A stretch of DNA of 64,000 nt from Triops longicaudatus (taxonomy: Eukaryota > Arthropoda > Branchiopoda > Notostraca > Triopsidae), in assembly GCA_022885665.1 (NCBI GenBank), contig JAGQDJ010000608.1, positions 744,001 to 808,000 on the forward strand, written 5' to 3'. Position numbers and translations under genes: made by a program. Below are positions 12,301 to 23,552 of the stretch, one piece after another. A model generated the notes under the pieces. It was not told where the DNA came from and did no database searches. It worked only from the letters and a program-made list of their open reading frames with translations. The number at the start of each line of letters is the position of its first letter. Positions within the stretch are counted from its first letter, which is position 1.

Positions 12301-15300
12301 GTTGTTATTAAAATTTGAGTATTTAATTTGCATTAAAAATGCATTTGGATAAAAAATGTTAGCGGAGGTCATATTTTACGGGACAAGAAACGCGTCAATT
12401 AACAATATTTTCATGGTTGCTGACACATCTTTCCGTTCCGACTTTCGTGGTTGTATGTGTCTATTTTTTGTATTATCACTTTGTTGTACTTATGGAAATT
12501 GTTCCCTATAAATAAACAGGCTTTGCAAATACAGAAGGAAGTGCTAAGTGTCGGTGCTTCCGGGGACAAATTAGCACGTATGCTAGAAAGAGGATCGTAC
12601 CAGAGCGGGGCGAGTAGTGAGACCTGACACAAGTCCGGCCTCGTTTCGTGCTTTTGAGCTGAAAAGTGCCGTGCACTGAGCTTGTTGGAAACAAGTATGT
12701 ATTTTCTTGAGTTTAAGGAACGATTCCTCATTTTCCGTCTTGGCAGCAAAGAGTGTGTGTATGTCAGTGTGGCTGTGGCTCTGCGCCTTTCACTGGACTC
12801 CCCATAGCCGCTACGTCATGGAGTGTGGCAGGCGAAGCCGCCACAGGAAACTATATATCATCCCGTAACAAAGGGGCTCTTTCAGGAGAGCTCTCTTTAG
12901 ATTTACATTGATGGGCGCGGGGCGCTCATCCGTCATTCCAGCGCTGTGTCCAGGAGTAAATGCTTGAAGAAAAAAGAAGGCAAAAGCTATCAGGGTCACC
13001 ACTCTTCTTGGGCCATGTGCTGCTGGTTCGGCTGTTGCTGCTTTGCTGACGAAAAGTACTGTAGTCACTTTGTTGACGGAATGGCTGCACTGATGTGTCC
13101 CTTTTCAGAGTTGTCCAAGCCGAAAACCAAATATTACGCGGTTCGGCTGGGGGTCCTTTCGAGTTGATTTGAAAAACTCAAGCAAGAATGTAAAAGGCCG
13201 AGGAGACTTGTTACGCGTAGCCATAAAAGCGAACCCACTTTCAAGAGAGCGAGGGGAAAAGAAGGGAAGGTAAAAAGGCTAGCCGATTTTATTTTACCTT
13301 AGCTAGTCAAGAAAACGGTCGGGCGACGGATGATTGGATGGGGGGGAAGCAATGGTCAGTGGTATATAATGGTGTTAGCGGAACACATAACGAGCTGGGG
13401 GGATCCTTAAGGGAGACGCCAATTTATGACCAGCATTACGTGCAAAAGCCTGACAGCACATATTGTAGTCCCAAGTTCTGAAAAACCACTCGACCAAAAA
13501 GGAGTAGAACTGTTTTTCTAAAAAGTTTTCTCGTCCTCCTGTTTTGCTTTATGTGACTTCTTTTTCTTCAGAAAGCAGTGTATTTACGACGAAGACAAGT
13601 TCTGAGAAACAAAGCACTTTATTCTTCTCACAACTCATTTACGGCGCAGTCAGGGAACTTACCTTACGCTAATAGTATGCTCTTTTATGTCTTCTGGGCT
13701 TTGTATGGCTGAATTATGGAAGCCAATTAGACTTCTGTGTTTTTTGTGTGGCTGTAGCTGTTGTGGCGGGATTACAAGAATGCAGTAAGCGAAATGGTTT
13801 TGTTTCGTATAGAAAAAAAAACTGAAACCAAAAAACTGATGTCCAACGATTTGTAAAAGGGTGCTAGATCCCCCCCTTATTCGGAACGACAACAACGATT
13901 TAGTATTTCGAAAAACTCACAAGAAGCTGCTATGTTTGCGCTGAAATATAGTCTCAGGGTTGCGCATAGGGCAGAAAAATGAGGCAACCAGATGACTCCC
14001 GCTGCCTTAGCTGTTTATATCCAGCTGCGGGGCAGCGATAAGGCCAAATGCCTTATCCATCAATGAAGAACACAAGTGGAGAGGTCGGCAAAAGGCTTCG
14101 GACAACAAGGCGGGCGGCTGTTCTCTTCTTCTGACTTCTGACTAAAAGCCAACTCATGCAGGTTTATTATTTTTTTTCTTCATGTTCCCCTGGTCATCGT
14201 CTTCCTTTTTTTTCCATTTTTCTGAAGGTACCAGCTTAGCTACCTGTACGACGCAAAGGGCTTGAAAAGGCTGCGGTTACGCACACACGATATCTTTGTA
14301 TGATTTAGAAAGCGCTCCCAGGAACGGATTTCCTGAGCTCTGAAGTCTATCCTCAGCTTCTTCGTCTCTTCTCTCTCGCTTATCTCCACAGCTACATCGT
14401 TTTCCCTCTCATCTCTCTCCGTTACTGTGGCACACACACTGGTCTTCGGCTCGAAGGTGCCAAGCACTGCTATCAATCTTGCCAACTCGGCATACCCAAG
14501 ATGGGCCCCGCCACCCCGTGACAAGTATTAATGAGCGGGTCGGCAGGGCAAGCAAGCTTCCCCACTCCGCCATCAAGTCTCCCTGTCATCCATCTTCGTG
14601 AGCGATTACCTTGCTAGGACGCGTTTGTTCGAGGTGGCCTTAACAAAAGAAAAGAGTAAAAAAAAGGTGAAAAAAGAAACAAGTGAGGGGAAAAGAAAAT
14701 AAGGAACCCAGTTGGCCTTGCTTGAGCTACCATTGCACACCTTGAATCTGTGATTATCCCGCTTGTTGTTGTATAGCGGGTCTATCTTTTTGGACATGCT
14801 TGAATTCTGCACGGGTGTCAGGGGCTTTTTTGGGATTCTTTACAAATAACTACCTTGTGCAGAGAAAACTGCCAACCTGTTTCGTTACAGAACTTAAAAC
14901 AGTGACACACACACCCAAGACGCATTACATGCGTTACAGAAATTAAATTGATTTATTGCGACAGCTCAGGCCAAATATAGGTTGTCAGCTATAAATCATA
15001 ATTATGCATGTTCGTGTACAGTGCATGCGAAAGGAGAACAGGAAAGGAAGCGAGAGACAAAAAGGAGCAACAAGAGAAAATTCGAAAGATACCGCGATGA
15101 TTTGAAAACTGTCTGTGTTATGCATAGTTTCTTGTTGTGGCCGGCAGCAATCCCATCAAGCAAAGACTAGCAGAACATCCTTATTTTTAATCCATAATCG
15201 ACCTGCCTGAAATGTCCCCAGCAATTCGGTTCTTGTCCCCCCCCCCGTTGCCCTGCTTTTCATATATACAGTACTAACAGCTTTGTCTTTGTCACAGGGT

Positions 15301-18300
15301 TGTATAGTTCCAGAAAGGAGGCCTGTCACTTTTGACAAACCGGGCAAATAATCTTGTCTAATTAACGGGTGCCAGAGCTGTCAGGACCAAGGGGAACTCA
15401 CCCTTCACAACTAATGCGGATCACCCCTCCGCTTCTGTTTACCATTCCAAGAATGCGTTAACAGAAGAGAGAAGTTTTCAAACATCTTGCCCATTGCAAT
15501 TAGAACAATTTTGAAGATGTTGTTGGAGCCCCATTTTGCTCATCTATTAGCGTTGTGTTGCGTAAATTAATAAGGAATGTGTGCGAATTACTTGTGGACT
15601 CTTTTCAGTCGCAAATAATCCTGAAGCGAAAAAAAAATGACACAAATGTACCCAAAGGGGCGTGGAAGCATTGGGAGATTCAATTTTAAAGTAATTTATC
15701 TTAGTTTCTCGTAACTTATTTTATCTTAGTTACCGTTGTCGCGATTCGTAAGTGGCTTATTGCAAATATATTTAAAATATTTAGCAGAGTGCTTTTCAGT
15801 AGTGGACGAATTACCTCCCAAGCGGGGAAAGTCCTTCGAGTTCGTGCAATAGAACCCATCACAAGACCAAACGAAACTTAAGCATCCAGAAATTTTGTTC
15901 TGAGATCCATAGTGCAAAAGAATTGAAAGACAAAGAAAGCCTTAAGCTTACTCACCAAGCACATGCTTTTGTTTTCTTTTAAAATCCGTTTTTTCACTAC
16001 ATATTCTGCTTATTGTTATTTGTATTTTAAAAAATAAATAAAAAATAAAAATAACATTGGAAATGGAGTCTTTCTGGTCAGCGATTTCGGATAATGGGCC
16101 AAGAATACTAAAGACGTTGTTTTAGTGAGTCATATTGATGACGTAGAAAGTTGCACATTTTCTACAGTTTTTTTGTAAAACTATTTTACTGCAATCCGCC
16201 TTTCTTGTAATCTTAGTGCTGGCTAAACTGGTTCTGAGTTTTGTTCCATAAATTCTATTGTGAGAGAAAATACAGTATTTAGGAGCCATTTTGTCTAAAC
16301 TGTATGCAAATTACATGAAAAAGTTCAATAATTTTTGCTTCAATTTCAAGGCTTTAGTGAATGATTTATTTGACTTTGTGGTTATCTTCATTATTGTGCA
16401 ATAGAAACATAGTCAATGTGTGAAAACGGATTTAAAAAAGGTCATTAGCTGATCCTTTAAAAAAGGACATTAGTATCACGAATTCTGGCGGTTATTACCA
16501 TGTTGCATTTGAAAAATGAACCCTGGTGTAAGCCTTATTGACGTTTTACTTTGTTGCTACTTCATCTTGTCGAAAAGGATAGACCAACTCTTCGAGTATT
16601 AACCTCGTTGGTGTTAATTTTGTTTAAGTATAAGAAGGTGGGGCTTTGGCGGGTAAAGTGGGCTGAACACACGTTGCATCCCGGACGTAATAAGAGAGGA
16701 GACGTAAGAGCTTTTGACAAAAGAAGTCTAAAAAAGAAGCCCCTTCTGAAATCGCTGAAGTATCTTACACGCCAAAAGAGCTGAAGAGTAAAGCTCGACT
16801 TGACAGCTCGCAGGACTGGGATTAGTCGCGCTTGGTTGGTTTGTCGCTGTCAATTACGCGCGCTGGTGGGCCGCTGAAGACCGCTTGACAGGTAACAGAC
16901 AGGGCCCGCCACCGACCTGTCGACTAGACCTACCTACCTGCCTGCTTCCCCCATGTCTCACAAGGGGACAATGCCGTGGTAGCTGGGGTTAAATGCTAGG
17001 TTACGTGTTGCCAGATTGAAAGGGTTTTAGCACCTTACTAGACGTGTCTTGATCACACAGAACGTCCCAGTTTTCCTTCAGCGCAGAGCATTTGCATGGC
17101 CTGTACGATGTCTTTCACTTCAGTCTAGACATCCTAGGGGACCTGTTAATTGATAAATAAAGGTCGGTAACAAATTTGACCCGTATTGCATGGAGGTCAA
17201 ATGGAGACTTGTATACAGAAAAGTGACATTTCACATGGATACGTTTAGGTAAAAAGGCATGCCGGGGCCCTTGCATGATAGGCACTCTGCTGGTCTGACA
17301 GGAAGAGACTTTAGGACTGCATTAATAGTGGTTATAGGTAGAAATCTGTCAATTCTTTGCTCATTTTTAATTCTTGCCGGAATTCGAAATTACAGAATTT
17401 TTTTCCCCCGGTCTCGCGCTCCTGTCAGTCCACAGCTTTGAAGTTGTCACTTTTGATCCCCGACCCTCATTATGATGCTATGCAGGGCCATCACTATGAT
17501 GGACATTAGCCAGACGACAGAAAAAGGTACCGGCATACATGCCTTATAAAGCTTGATACTGGTAAAGAATTTAAAAACAGGAGAACAGAGCTTGCCTGTA
17601 GATCGCCTTATTCGCCTAATAGCCCTGTTAGTCAACGTAGGGAAATTGCTGCGCAATTTTCTCGGGGAACGAAATTTAACAAGCTCTGTCGGCAGGGATT
17701 CTTGCATAAATTCGGCTTCCCCCTTTTTTTGCTGGTACCCTCATTACATTTTCCGTCGGCTAATCTGACTCTGTCATCAAGTCAGCATGTCACGATAGTT
17801 GGCTTACGGTACGTTAGTGATGCGTTTTAAGGAGAACGAACTGGCCAAGTGACTTCACTCAAAACCGAAAAATTTATATTCTGAAAAAAAACGTGAGAAT
17901 TTACACAAAACGCTACAGGTTTTTAATTACGGCGTCATCGTCTAATACGCCCCTATGTAAAGACATGTTTCTCCCTTCTGAAGGCATACTCTCAAGTTTT
18001 TCATTAATCGAACTAAAAATTGAAGATTGCGAAGATGACTTTCGATTAATCGAATTAATTTTCAAAGGATTAAAAAACTCACAGGAAAAGGCTAGGGACT
18101 GTAAGTTCTTGAAAAGTTATTTCGATTATCGACAGTTTGTCAGTATCAAACCCTGGCATTAGGTTCAACCAATAGAAGCGACTTCCACGCATGACGACAG
18201 GTGGAGTAAGCTGTGGAGTAAGCTGGACATGTCGAGGCCCGTAGCGCGTGTACAAAACAGCCATGAACCCTGGCTTAGAGTAAACTTTGATGGTTTTACT

Positions 18301-19553
18301 GAGGCTTATAAGATAAATGATAAATTGAAGGTCGAATGTGATAAACGTTATGAAGGAACCAGTACGATTCATGGAACCCTCGCTCACTCACAAAGCGGTT
18401 TTTCTATCCGGAGGTACGGAGGAAAGCCTTAGGAGCCTTTAAGGGATATTATATGTTGTTACAGTATGCTTGCCCCGCCTTATAACACGGGCTTATGGCG
18501 AATTTTTTTTTGGCAAATATTTAGATTGATCGTCAGTAAACTTTTCATGTACAAGTGAAATCGGCATAAGCGCAAGCTTGAATAATTTTGCACTTTTTAA
18601 TACAATAGTCTATTTCTTGTGATTTTTTTACGAAGGGCTGTGAAACGAAAAATGTAAGTGGCGATCAAAACATTTGCTCGTCTCTGCAGAGTTTATTAAA
18701 AGATCAAAAATTCTTAAATTTTGTGTAATGTTAGCTTGAGCTATTTAAGAGTAGTAAGCCACTTATTTAGCTTTCATACGATGAAAGGTTCCCGATATAT
18801 ATGTAAATAATTGTTTTCCCTATCTTACAGCATAGGACATAAGCGTATATTGCACAGCGGTCACAAGAATGAATTTCACAGCCTTGGTGTCAGGCCACTG
18901 CTGTATACAACAGTGTAAGGATGCCAGGCGGGACTATAGCACAATAGGATCGGATATGCTTCTTTTCGTCGAACACTATTCAGGCAAGTTGCAATGGTAA
19001 CCAAGCAGTTCACAGTTCCGTAGTAATTGTGGCGGTTTTTGTTGAAAGCAACTAACGCACCTGTAAACTGAGTTCCAATGTAGGAACCTTGTTACTTGAT
19101 ATGCTTTGTTGCCTTATTCAAATTTTCTGAAACATTAATAGAAAAGTAGACATATGTAAATAAAAGATTAAACGTCGTGAAAGCGGGGGTCTGGGGGCGG
19201 CAGTCCCCCACGTAAAAGAACGCCTATTCCAGTTTTACTAAATATTGATACTCGATTGCAGTTAAGTGTGTGACATTTAAATTTTAATGGATTTCGACCA
19301 TAGGAAGTTATTTGATGAACTTCACATCCCATAATAAGGAAGTTAATGGATGGCACCCACCCATGAAAATGTACGCATTAGTAGTTCGTTCACGGACTCC
19401 GATACAGTTGTTTGACTAACATTTAGTACGAAATTTTCAGTCAAAGGCCATTTGTAAAGTCAAGCATAATGAAATTCGCGTGTTGGTTGAAATTGCTCCC
19501 ACTTAATATAAAACACAATTCATAACTTGGGCGTTTAGTCACAGTTAACATAA
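9377..19553. other. Long non-coding stretch, no gene recognised
   Basis: No supported gene. Open frames up to about 114 codons (for example near 11.4-11.7 kb and 12.4-12.75 kb) look random in composition and match no family I recognise. The 16.8-17.8 kb part is dense in TGACAG/CTGTCA hexamers. A short direct duplication of TGGAGTAAGCTG lies near 18.2 kb. Confidence 0.6.
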
Positions 19554-19561
19554 CCTACGAA

Positions 19562-19820
19562 CAGAGGCGCAGCTAGGAATTTGTTTCGGGGTAGGCCTGT
19601 ACACTCAAACGCCCCTCAATTTGCATCAATTCAACTAAATTTTTATTTGCGGGGGGCCAGCTAGTCCAGCCCTAAACGACCTACGCAACAAGACATTCAT
19701 GAATTCATGTGTATCAATGTAAGACCTGCTACAATTGCGAAAAGGAGGAGTCAAGATTTTTTTTTACGTATTTCGGGGTAGGCCTGGGCCTGCCGGGCCT
19801 ACCCCCTGGCTGCGCCACTG
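19562..19820. mobile_element. hAT-type MITE, copy 2 (259 bp)
   Basis: This is nearly the same sequence as the element at 9108-9368 but inverted. It starts CAGAGGCGCAGCTAGG and ends with the complement of CAGTGGCGCAGCCAGG. It is flanked by the perfect 8-bp duplication CCTACGAA (19554-19561 and 19821-19828). The high similarity between copies and the intact duplication suggest fairly recent movement. No coding capacity. Confidence 0.93.
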
Positions 19821-20014
19821 CCTACGAAATATAAATCGTGTACTAAGACAATGCCTCTGAAGCCGCACAACGCCGTGTAAAACTTGTGGAATGTATTCCA
19901 AGATGCGGCTACAGCACGGCTAAAAGTTAAAAATTTCTGTCGATAAATCGATCGGCACAATTTTTTTTTAATACACAGCAATTAAATTTCGATAATTCAA
20001 ACTTAATATGATTT

Positions 20015-20116
20015 ATTTTTTCTTTTTAGAAACTATTTTGTTATAAATGAAATTTTTAAGCATTGAGGCAGAGAGAAAATTGCGATAGTTTTGCGTGATA
20101 GTCACGTTTTGCAGTA
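20015..20116. repeat. Diverged dispersed repeat, copy A
   Basis: About 100 bp align by eye with 30026-30133 in Dicer intron 6. Shared blocks in the same order are TTTTTCTTTT, GAAACTAT, TTTTTAAGC, AGAGAAAA and CGTTTTGCAGTA/TGTTTTGCAGTA. There are scattered substitutions and small gaps. The family is unknown to me. Terminal repeats were not seen. Confidence 0.7.
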
Positions 20117-20664
20117 TTATTTACTTTGTCCATGACCTTTTATAGTCTTGAGGTTCCTGTTATACCAAAAGTTAAGATTTTGTTACTTTTCCTAGTGTTA
20201 CAAGTGAACAGAGTCACTCCTATAGCGGCGTTTGTAAATAAAGTTATTGAGGAGATTGTTGCGTTACTTTTAGTCTTATTCTCAGGTTTAAGTCGTAGAA
20301 ACAGCCTGGATTGTGTTTGGATAAGGGCAAATAAAGATCTATTTGAATACATCGCGCTTTTGGAAATTTGTCACTAGGACATGCTCGTCCCCCCACCCCA
20401 CATACGATGGGCGAGTTCAGTCGTTGACGAACCTTCGTCGCGTGCGGAAGAGGTGTAGTCAAGAGGTGTTCGACCATTTTTCGATTGCTGACCGTTGCGC
20501 GTGTAATAAAACACTACGTTTGACTTTTAAGGTAAGCAGTCAGCTCTTGTTTGGGTTTTGATGTAATTATTTTCAAACTCCTTTCTGAAAGAAACTCAAA
20601 CCTTTTTTGGGAAGCTATGTGAATTTTGCTCGAGTGCTTTAATTTTGTATGTTATTATTGTGAC

Positions 20665-20821
20665 CAGAAGCGCAGCTAGGAATTTGTTTCGGGGTAGGCC
20701 TGTACACTCAAACGCCCCTCAATTTGCCTCAATTCAACTAAATTTTTATTTGCGGATTTCGGATTTAAGGATTTCGGGGTAGGCCTGGGCCTGCCGGGCC
20801 TACCCCCTGGCTGCGCCACTG
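20665..20821. mobile_element. hAT-type MITE, copy 3, internally deleted (157 bp)
   Basis: Same family and orientation as the copy at 19562-19820, about 840 bp away. The ends are CAGAAGCGCAGCTAGG and the complement of CAGTGGCGCAGCCAGG. The flanking 8-bp duplication ATTGTGAC is perfect (20657-20664 and 20822-20829). About 100 bp of the interior is missing. The junction carries a short duplication around GGATTTCGGATTTAAGGA, which suggests repair slippage. Its own target duplication shows it inserted independently and is not a local copy of its neighbour. Confidence 0.92.
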
Positions 20822-20829
20822 ATTGTGAC

Positions 20830-22529
20830 AGTGTTAGCATCTCGTGATTATAAAGTTTATTTATGCAGTTTGTTAGATAAAGTTGGCTAATATCCGTAAT
20901 GGTAGCAACGATTAATCTTCCAACTTTATATGTTGCTTTTAGCAAGGTCATGTTTCAGGTCGTGTTTTACATGTCTACTTTCGTAACATCTATTACGAAA
21001 ACAATAAAGTCGCACCGGAAGTGCACTTTTGTGGCTTCACCTGGCATTGTGTGTCGTCAGTGTTAGTTAAAAAATTAATTATGACAAACCTTGACCGAAT
21101 CTGCGAATCACGGTGGAAACGTATGGGATATTTAACCTTTCCTCTTGGCAAGTCATGGCATGGGAATTTAGTGAGCAATACTTTTTCATGAAACGTGTAA
21201 AATAAGAAATTAATGCTTTGTCAAATGTGCACATTTTTGTGATGCAAACTGTAAACTTCATCGTCGGTACAGGCTGGTTTTGAGCTAACGGAGAGGCTGT
21301 TCATTTTTACTAAAAGGCAACACCTGTGACATGTCAACATTGACAGTCACTTTGAAACTTGTGCCAGTGGTTTTTGCAATGGAACAAGCATCTTGAGAGC
21401 TGCTGGATTAGCTTTCCGAAACAAAGTAATCTTATTGTATTTTTAGACATCCTTGCTCTGTACTTTGACCTTGTTCATTGGGTTCCCGATGAGAGTGGGG
21501 TGCGTGTTACGCGTGATTTTGAGTACTTCCATTTCAGAAGTTGGGTCAAGGAGATGGAATTATCGAAATCATCTGACGAGTCGATGGCTAGCGAAGCCAC
21601 CGCTTGCCTGCAAATAGATTGTTTTGGCATATGCAGACGACCACTCGGTCATTTAGAGACGAGTTTGTGATGAGATGAGATGAGTGGCAATTGTAATACA
21701 GTTTCGTGTTTTCTTTCAAATTTCCTGCGTTTTGTACGTTTTATGTTCTCCTGCAATTGGAATCAATGAAATTTTTTTTTTACCTTAATGTTAAACCTGG
21801 CACTCACAATCCGAAAAATAGTAAAATTCTACAATGTGTGTCCCTCAATATTTCAACCTTAAGATGCAACCTATTAGTCGTTCGTTCTAACATAAAATTG
21901 CCTCTTTAGCATAAATTCGCTCTATACATTCGTTTTCCGTGCTGGCTCTGCGTATGTCTTGGTTGCGAAATTGATAAATACATTTTTCAGTATGTTGAAG
22001 AAACGATTCCTTTATTTTCTTCTCTGCGATTAGCTGAGATTTTTTTTAGAAAGCTGAAGCATTCTGTCCATGAAAAACGTTTTTTTAAAGAATATTGTTG
22101 CGACCATGCAAAACAATTTTTTTCCATAAAAAACCCCCTTTTGTCGAAAAAATGATCGGTGGTTTTGAATTCACCACCAAAAATGAGACTTCCCCTCGAA
22201 TCCCTGGCTTCCCATTGGTGGAAAGTCGAAAAAGTGGGTGTGGCTTATTTCCGGCTGCGGAAAGCCGTTTTCTGGGTTATTTTCCATTTGATTCAGTGGT
22301 AAGCAAAGGGGCCCCCCTTCGAAAATCGAGAAAAATTAGGACTCCGCCTTTCCTGTCTCGCGAGCTCCTCCCTAGCTCGCTCTTATCCTCTGTACTCGCT
22401 ACTGTGGTACCTGGCTTTCCAGGTTTGACAGAAGCGAATATAGGGATAGGACCGAAGCCAAGTAGGAACTTAGCCACAAGAATGGTGCCATCCACTTTTA
22501 CAGGAAAAGTGTTCAATAAAATTCCTGCT
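20830..22529. other. Non-coding stretch, no gene recognised
   Basis: No supported gene. A 157-codon plus-strand frame at 22095-22568 runs through a GC-richer patch that ends in a tRNA-like sequence. I read it as chance openness within a repeat, not a protein. A small ATGAG tandem lies near 21671. Confidence 0.5.
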
Positions 22530-22592
22530 TTACCGAGACTCGAACTCACAATCTCTGGATCCAGGTAACTTGCCTTATACTGCTTGGCCATT
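22530..22592 (-). repeat. tRNA-like sequence, probable SINE head
   Basis: On the minus strand an A-box-like TGGCCAAGCAGTATAAGGC (22573-22590) is followed about 30 bp later by a B-box-like GTTCGAGTCTC (near 22536-22546). These are the two internal RNA polymerase III promoter blocks of a tRNA. The T-arm stem has a mismatch and no convincing acceptor stem or CCA-adjacent end is seen, so this is not a working tRNA. A tRNA-derived SINE running leftward, with the GC-richer patch 22.13-22.53 kb as its body, is the simplest reading. No second copy was found here. Confidence 0.4.
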
Positions 22593-22884
22593 TATTCATT
22601 TGTACTAGTGTCGAAGACATTTGAATTTTTAAAACAGCGAAAGAGCGTGGCGTAACACAGCTCTGCCTGACATTTATTACGAGTTCCTACTGAAGAAAGA
22701 AGAGCATATAGAAGTAAACAATTATGAAATTATTAGCTAGGTAAGTCCTAGAAGGATTGTGGTACATAGGTTTGTCCCGTTCCATAGGCATTTAGTCAGC
22801 GATACATGATTTCCACTACGATGTAAGCTGGGAATTAAGTTGGTTTCAGAATAACGTCGACCACCTACCTTTCGATATTAACTT

Positions 22885-22969
22885 CGGTAAATCTCATTAA
22901 AACGAACTTTATTTATAACGGACGATTTTCCGAATTCCGCAGTGTTTGATATAGCGACATTGGACTGTA
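22885..22969. mobile_element. Possible Tc1/pogo-like MITE fragment
   Basis: Reading the minus strand from 22969, the sequence starts TACAGTCCAATGTCGCTATA and contains TTATAAATAAAGTTCG. This is the ATAACG/TATAGCG-rich layout typical of short Tc1/mariner-pogo derivatives in invertebrates. The other end is not clear, so this is a weak call based on sequence character only. Confidence 0.3.
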
Positions 22970-23552
22970 AAATTGAGGTCATTTTCGAGTTATTTTATTC
23001 TGATCTCAGAAGATGTATTACCCATATCGATATTCTGAGCTGCAGTAGCATGCAATACATCACACGACGTACTTGCACTTATACATCATGACACAGAAAG
23101 CATAAGCGCAAAACATTAAAGCTTCAGAAACTTCTTGGAGACTGACAAAAGATATCTTGAGATATCCAATGAAACAAAACAAAAAATGGTCAAAACAGGG
23201 AACAAAAGAAGTTATAGATCACTGCAGTTGGATGAACCTTAACTACAAAATACTTGGGTATACTTTTGTCTAACAATTTTTTCCCGACAAACTGAACGAA
23301 CGGACTCACATTCTTCATAAATTCTCAACCCAAGTTATGCTTCGTCATATTTCTTTTTATCATTCTTTCATAGTCGGCATTCAACAGATTATGAGCAGGA
23401 AAAAGGAAATTTGTTTGCCTAATGAAGGTTCTGAAATCCATCGTTCATCACAGCTTGATGCACGTGTCCAAGCTGCATTCTTCTATCGGGAATAACGTCG
23501 ACAGATGCATGCAGCCGACATCGTATTAGGGTAACTTCACCGTCTACTACTT
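22970..23552. other. Dicer 3' flank / probable 3' UTR
   Basis: About 580 bp lie downstream of the Dicer stop codon. I see no further coding exon. No canonical AATAAA was seen close to the stop on the minus strand, so the transcript end is not placed. Confidence 0.4.

Noticed and set aside
14240..14524. 94-codon minus-strand frame with charged residues
   Set aside because: Looked protein-like at first (Glu/Arg-rich), but the plus strand here is a pyrimidine-rich low-complexity tract that produces such residues by bias.
22095..22568. 157-codon plus-strand open frame
   Set aside because: Low similarity to any protein, overlaps an opposite-strand frame and ends in a tRNA-like repeat. Probably chance.
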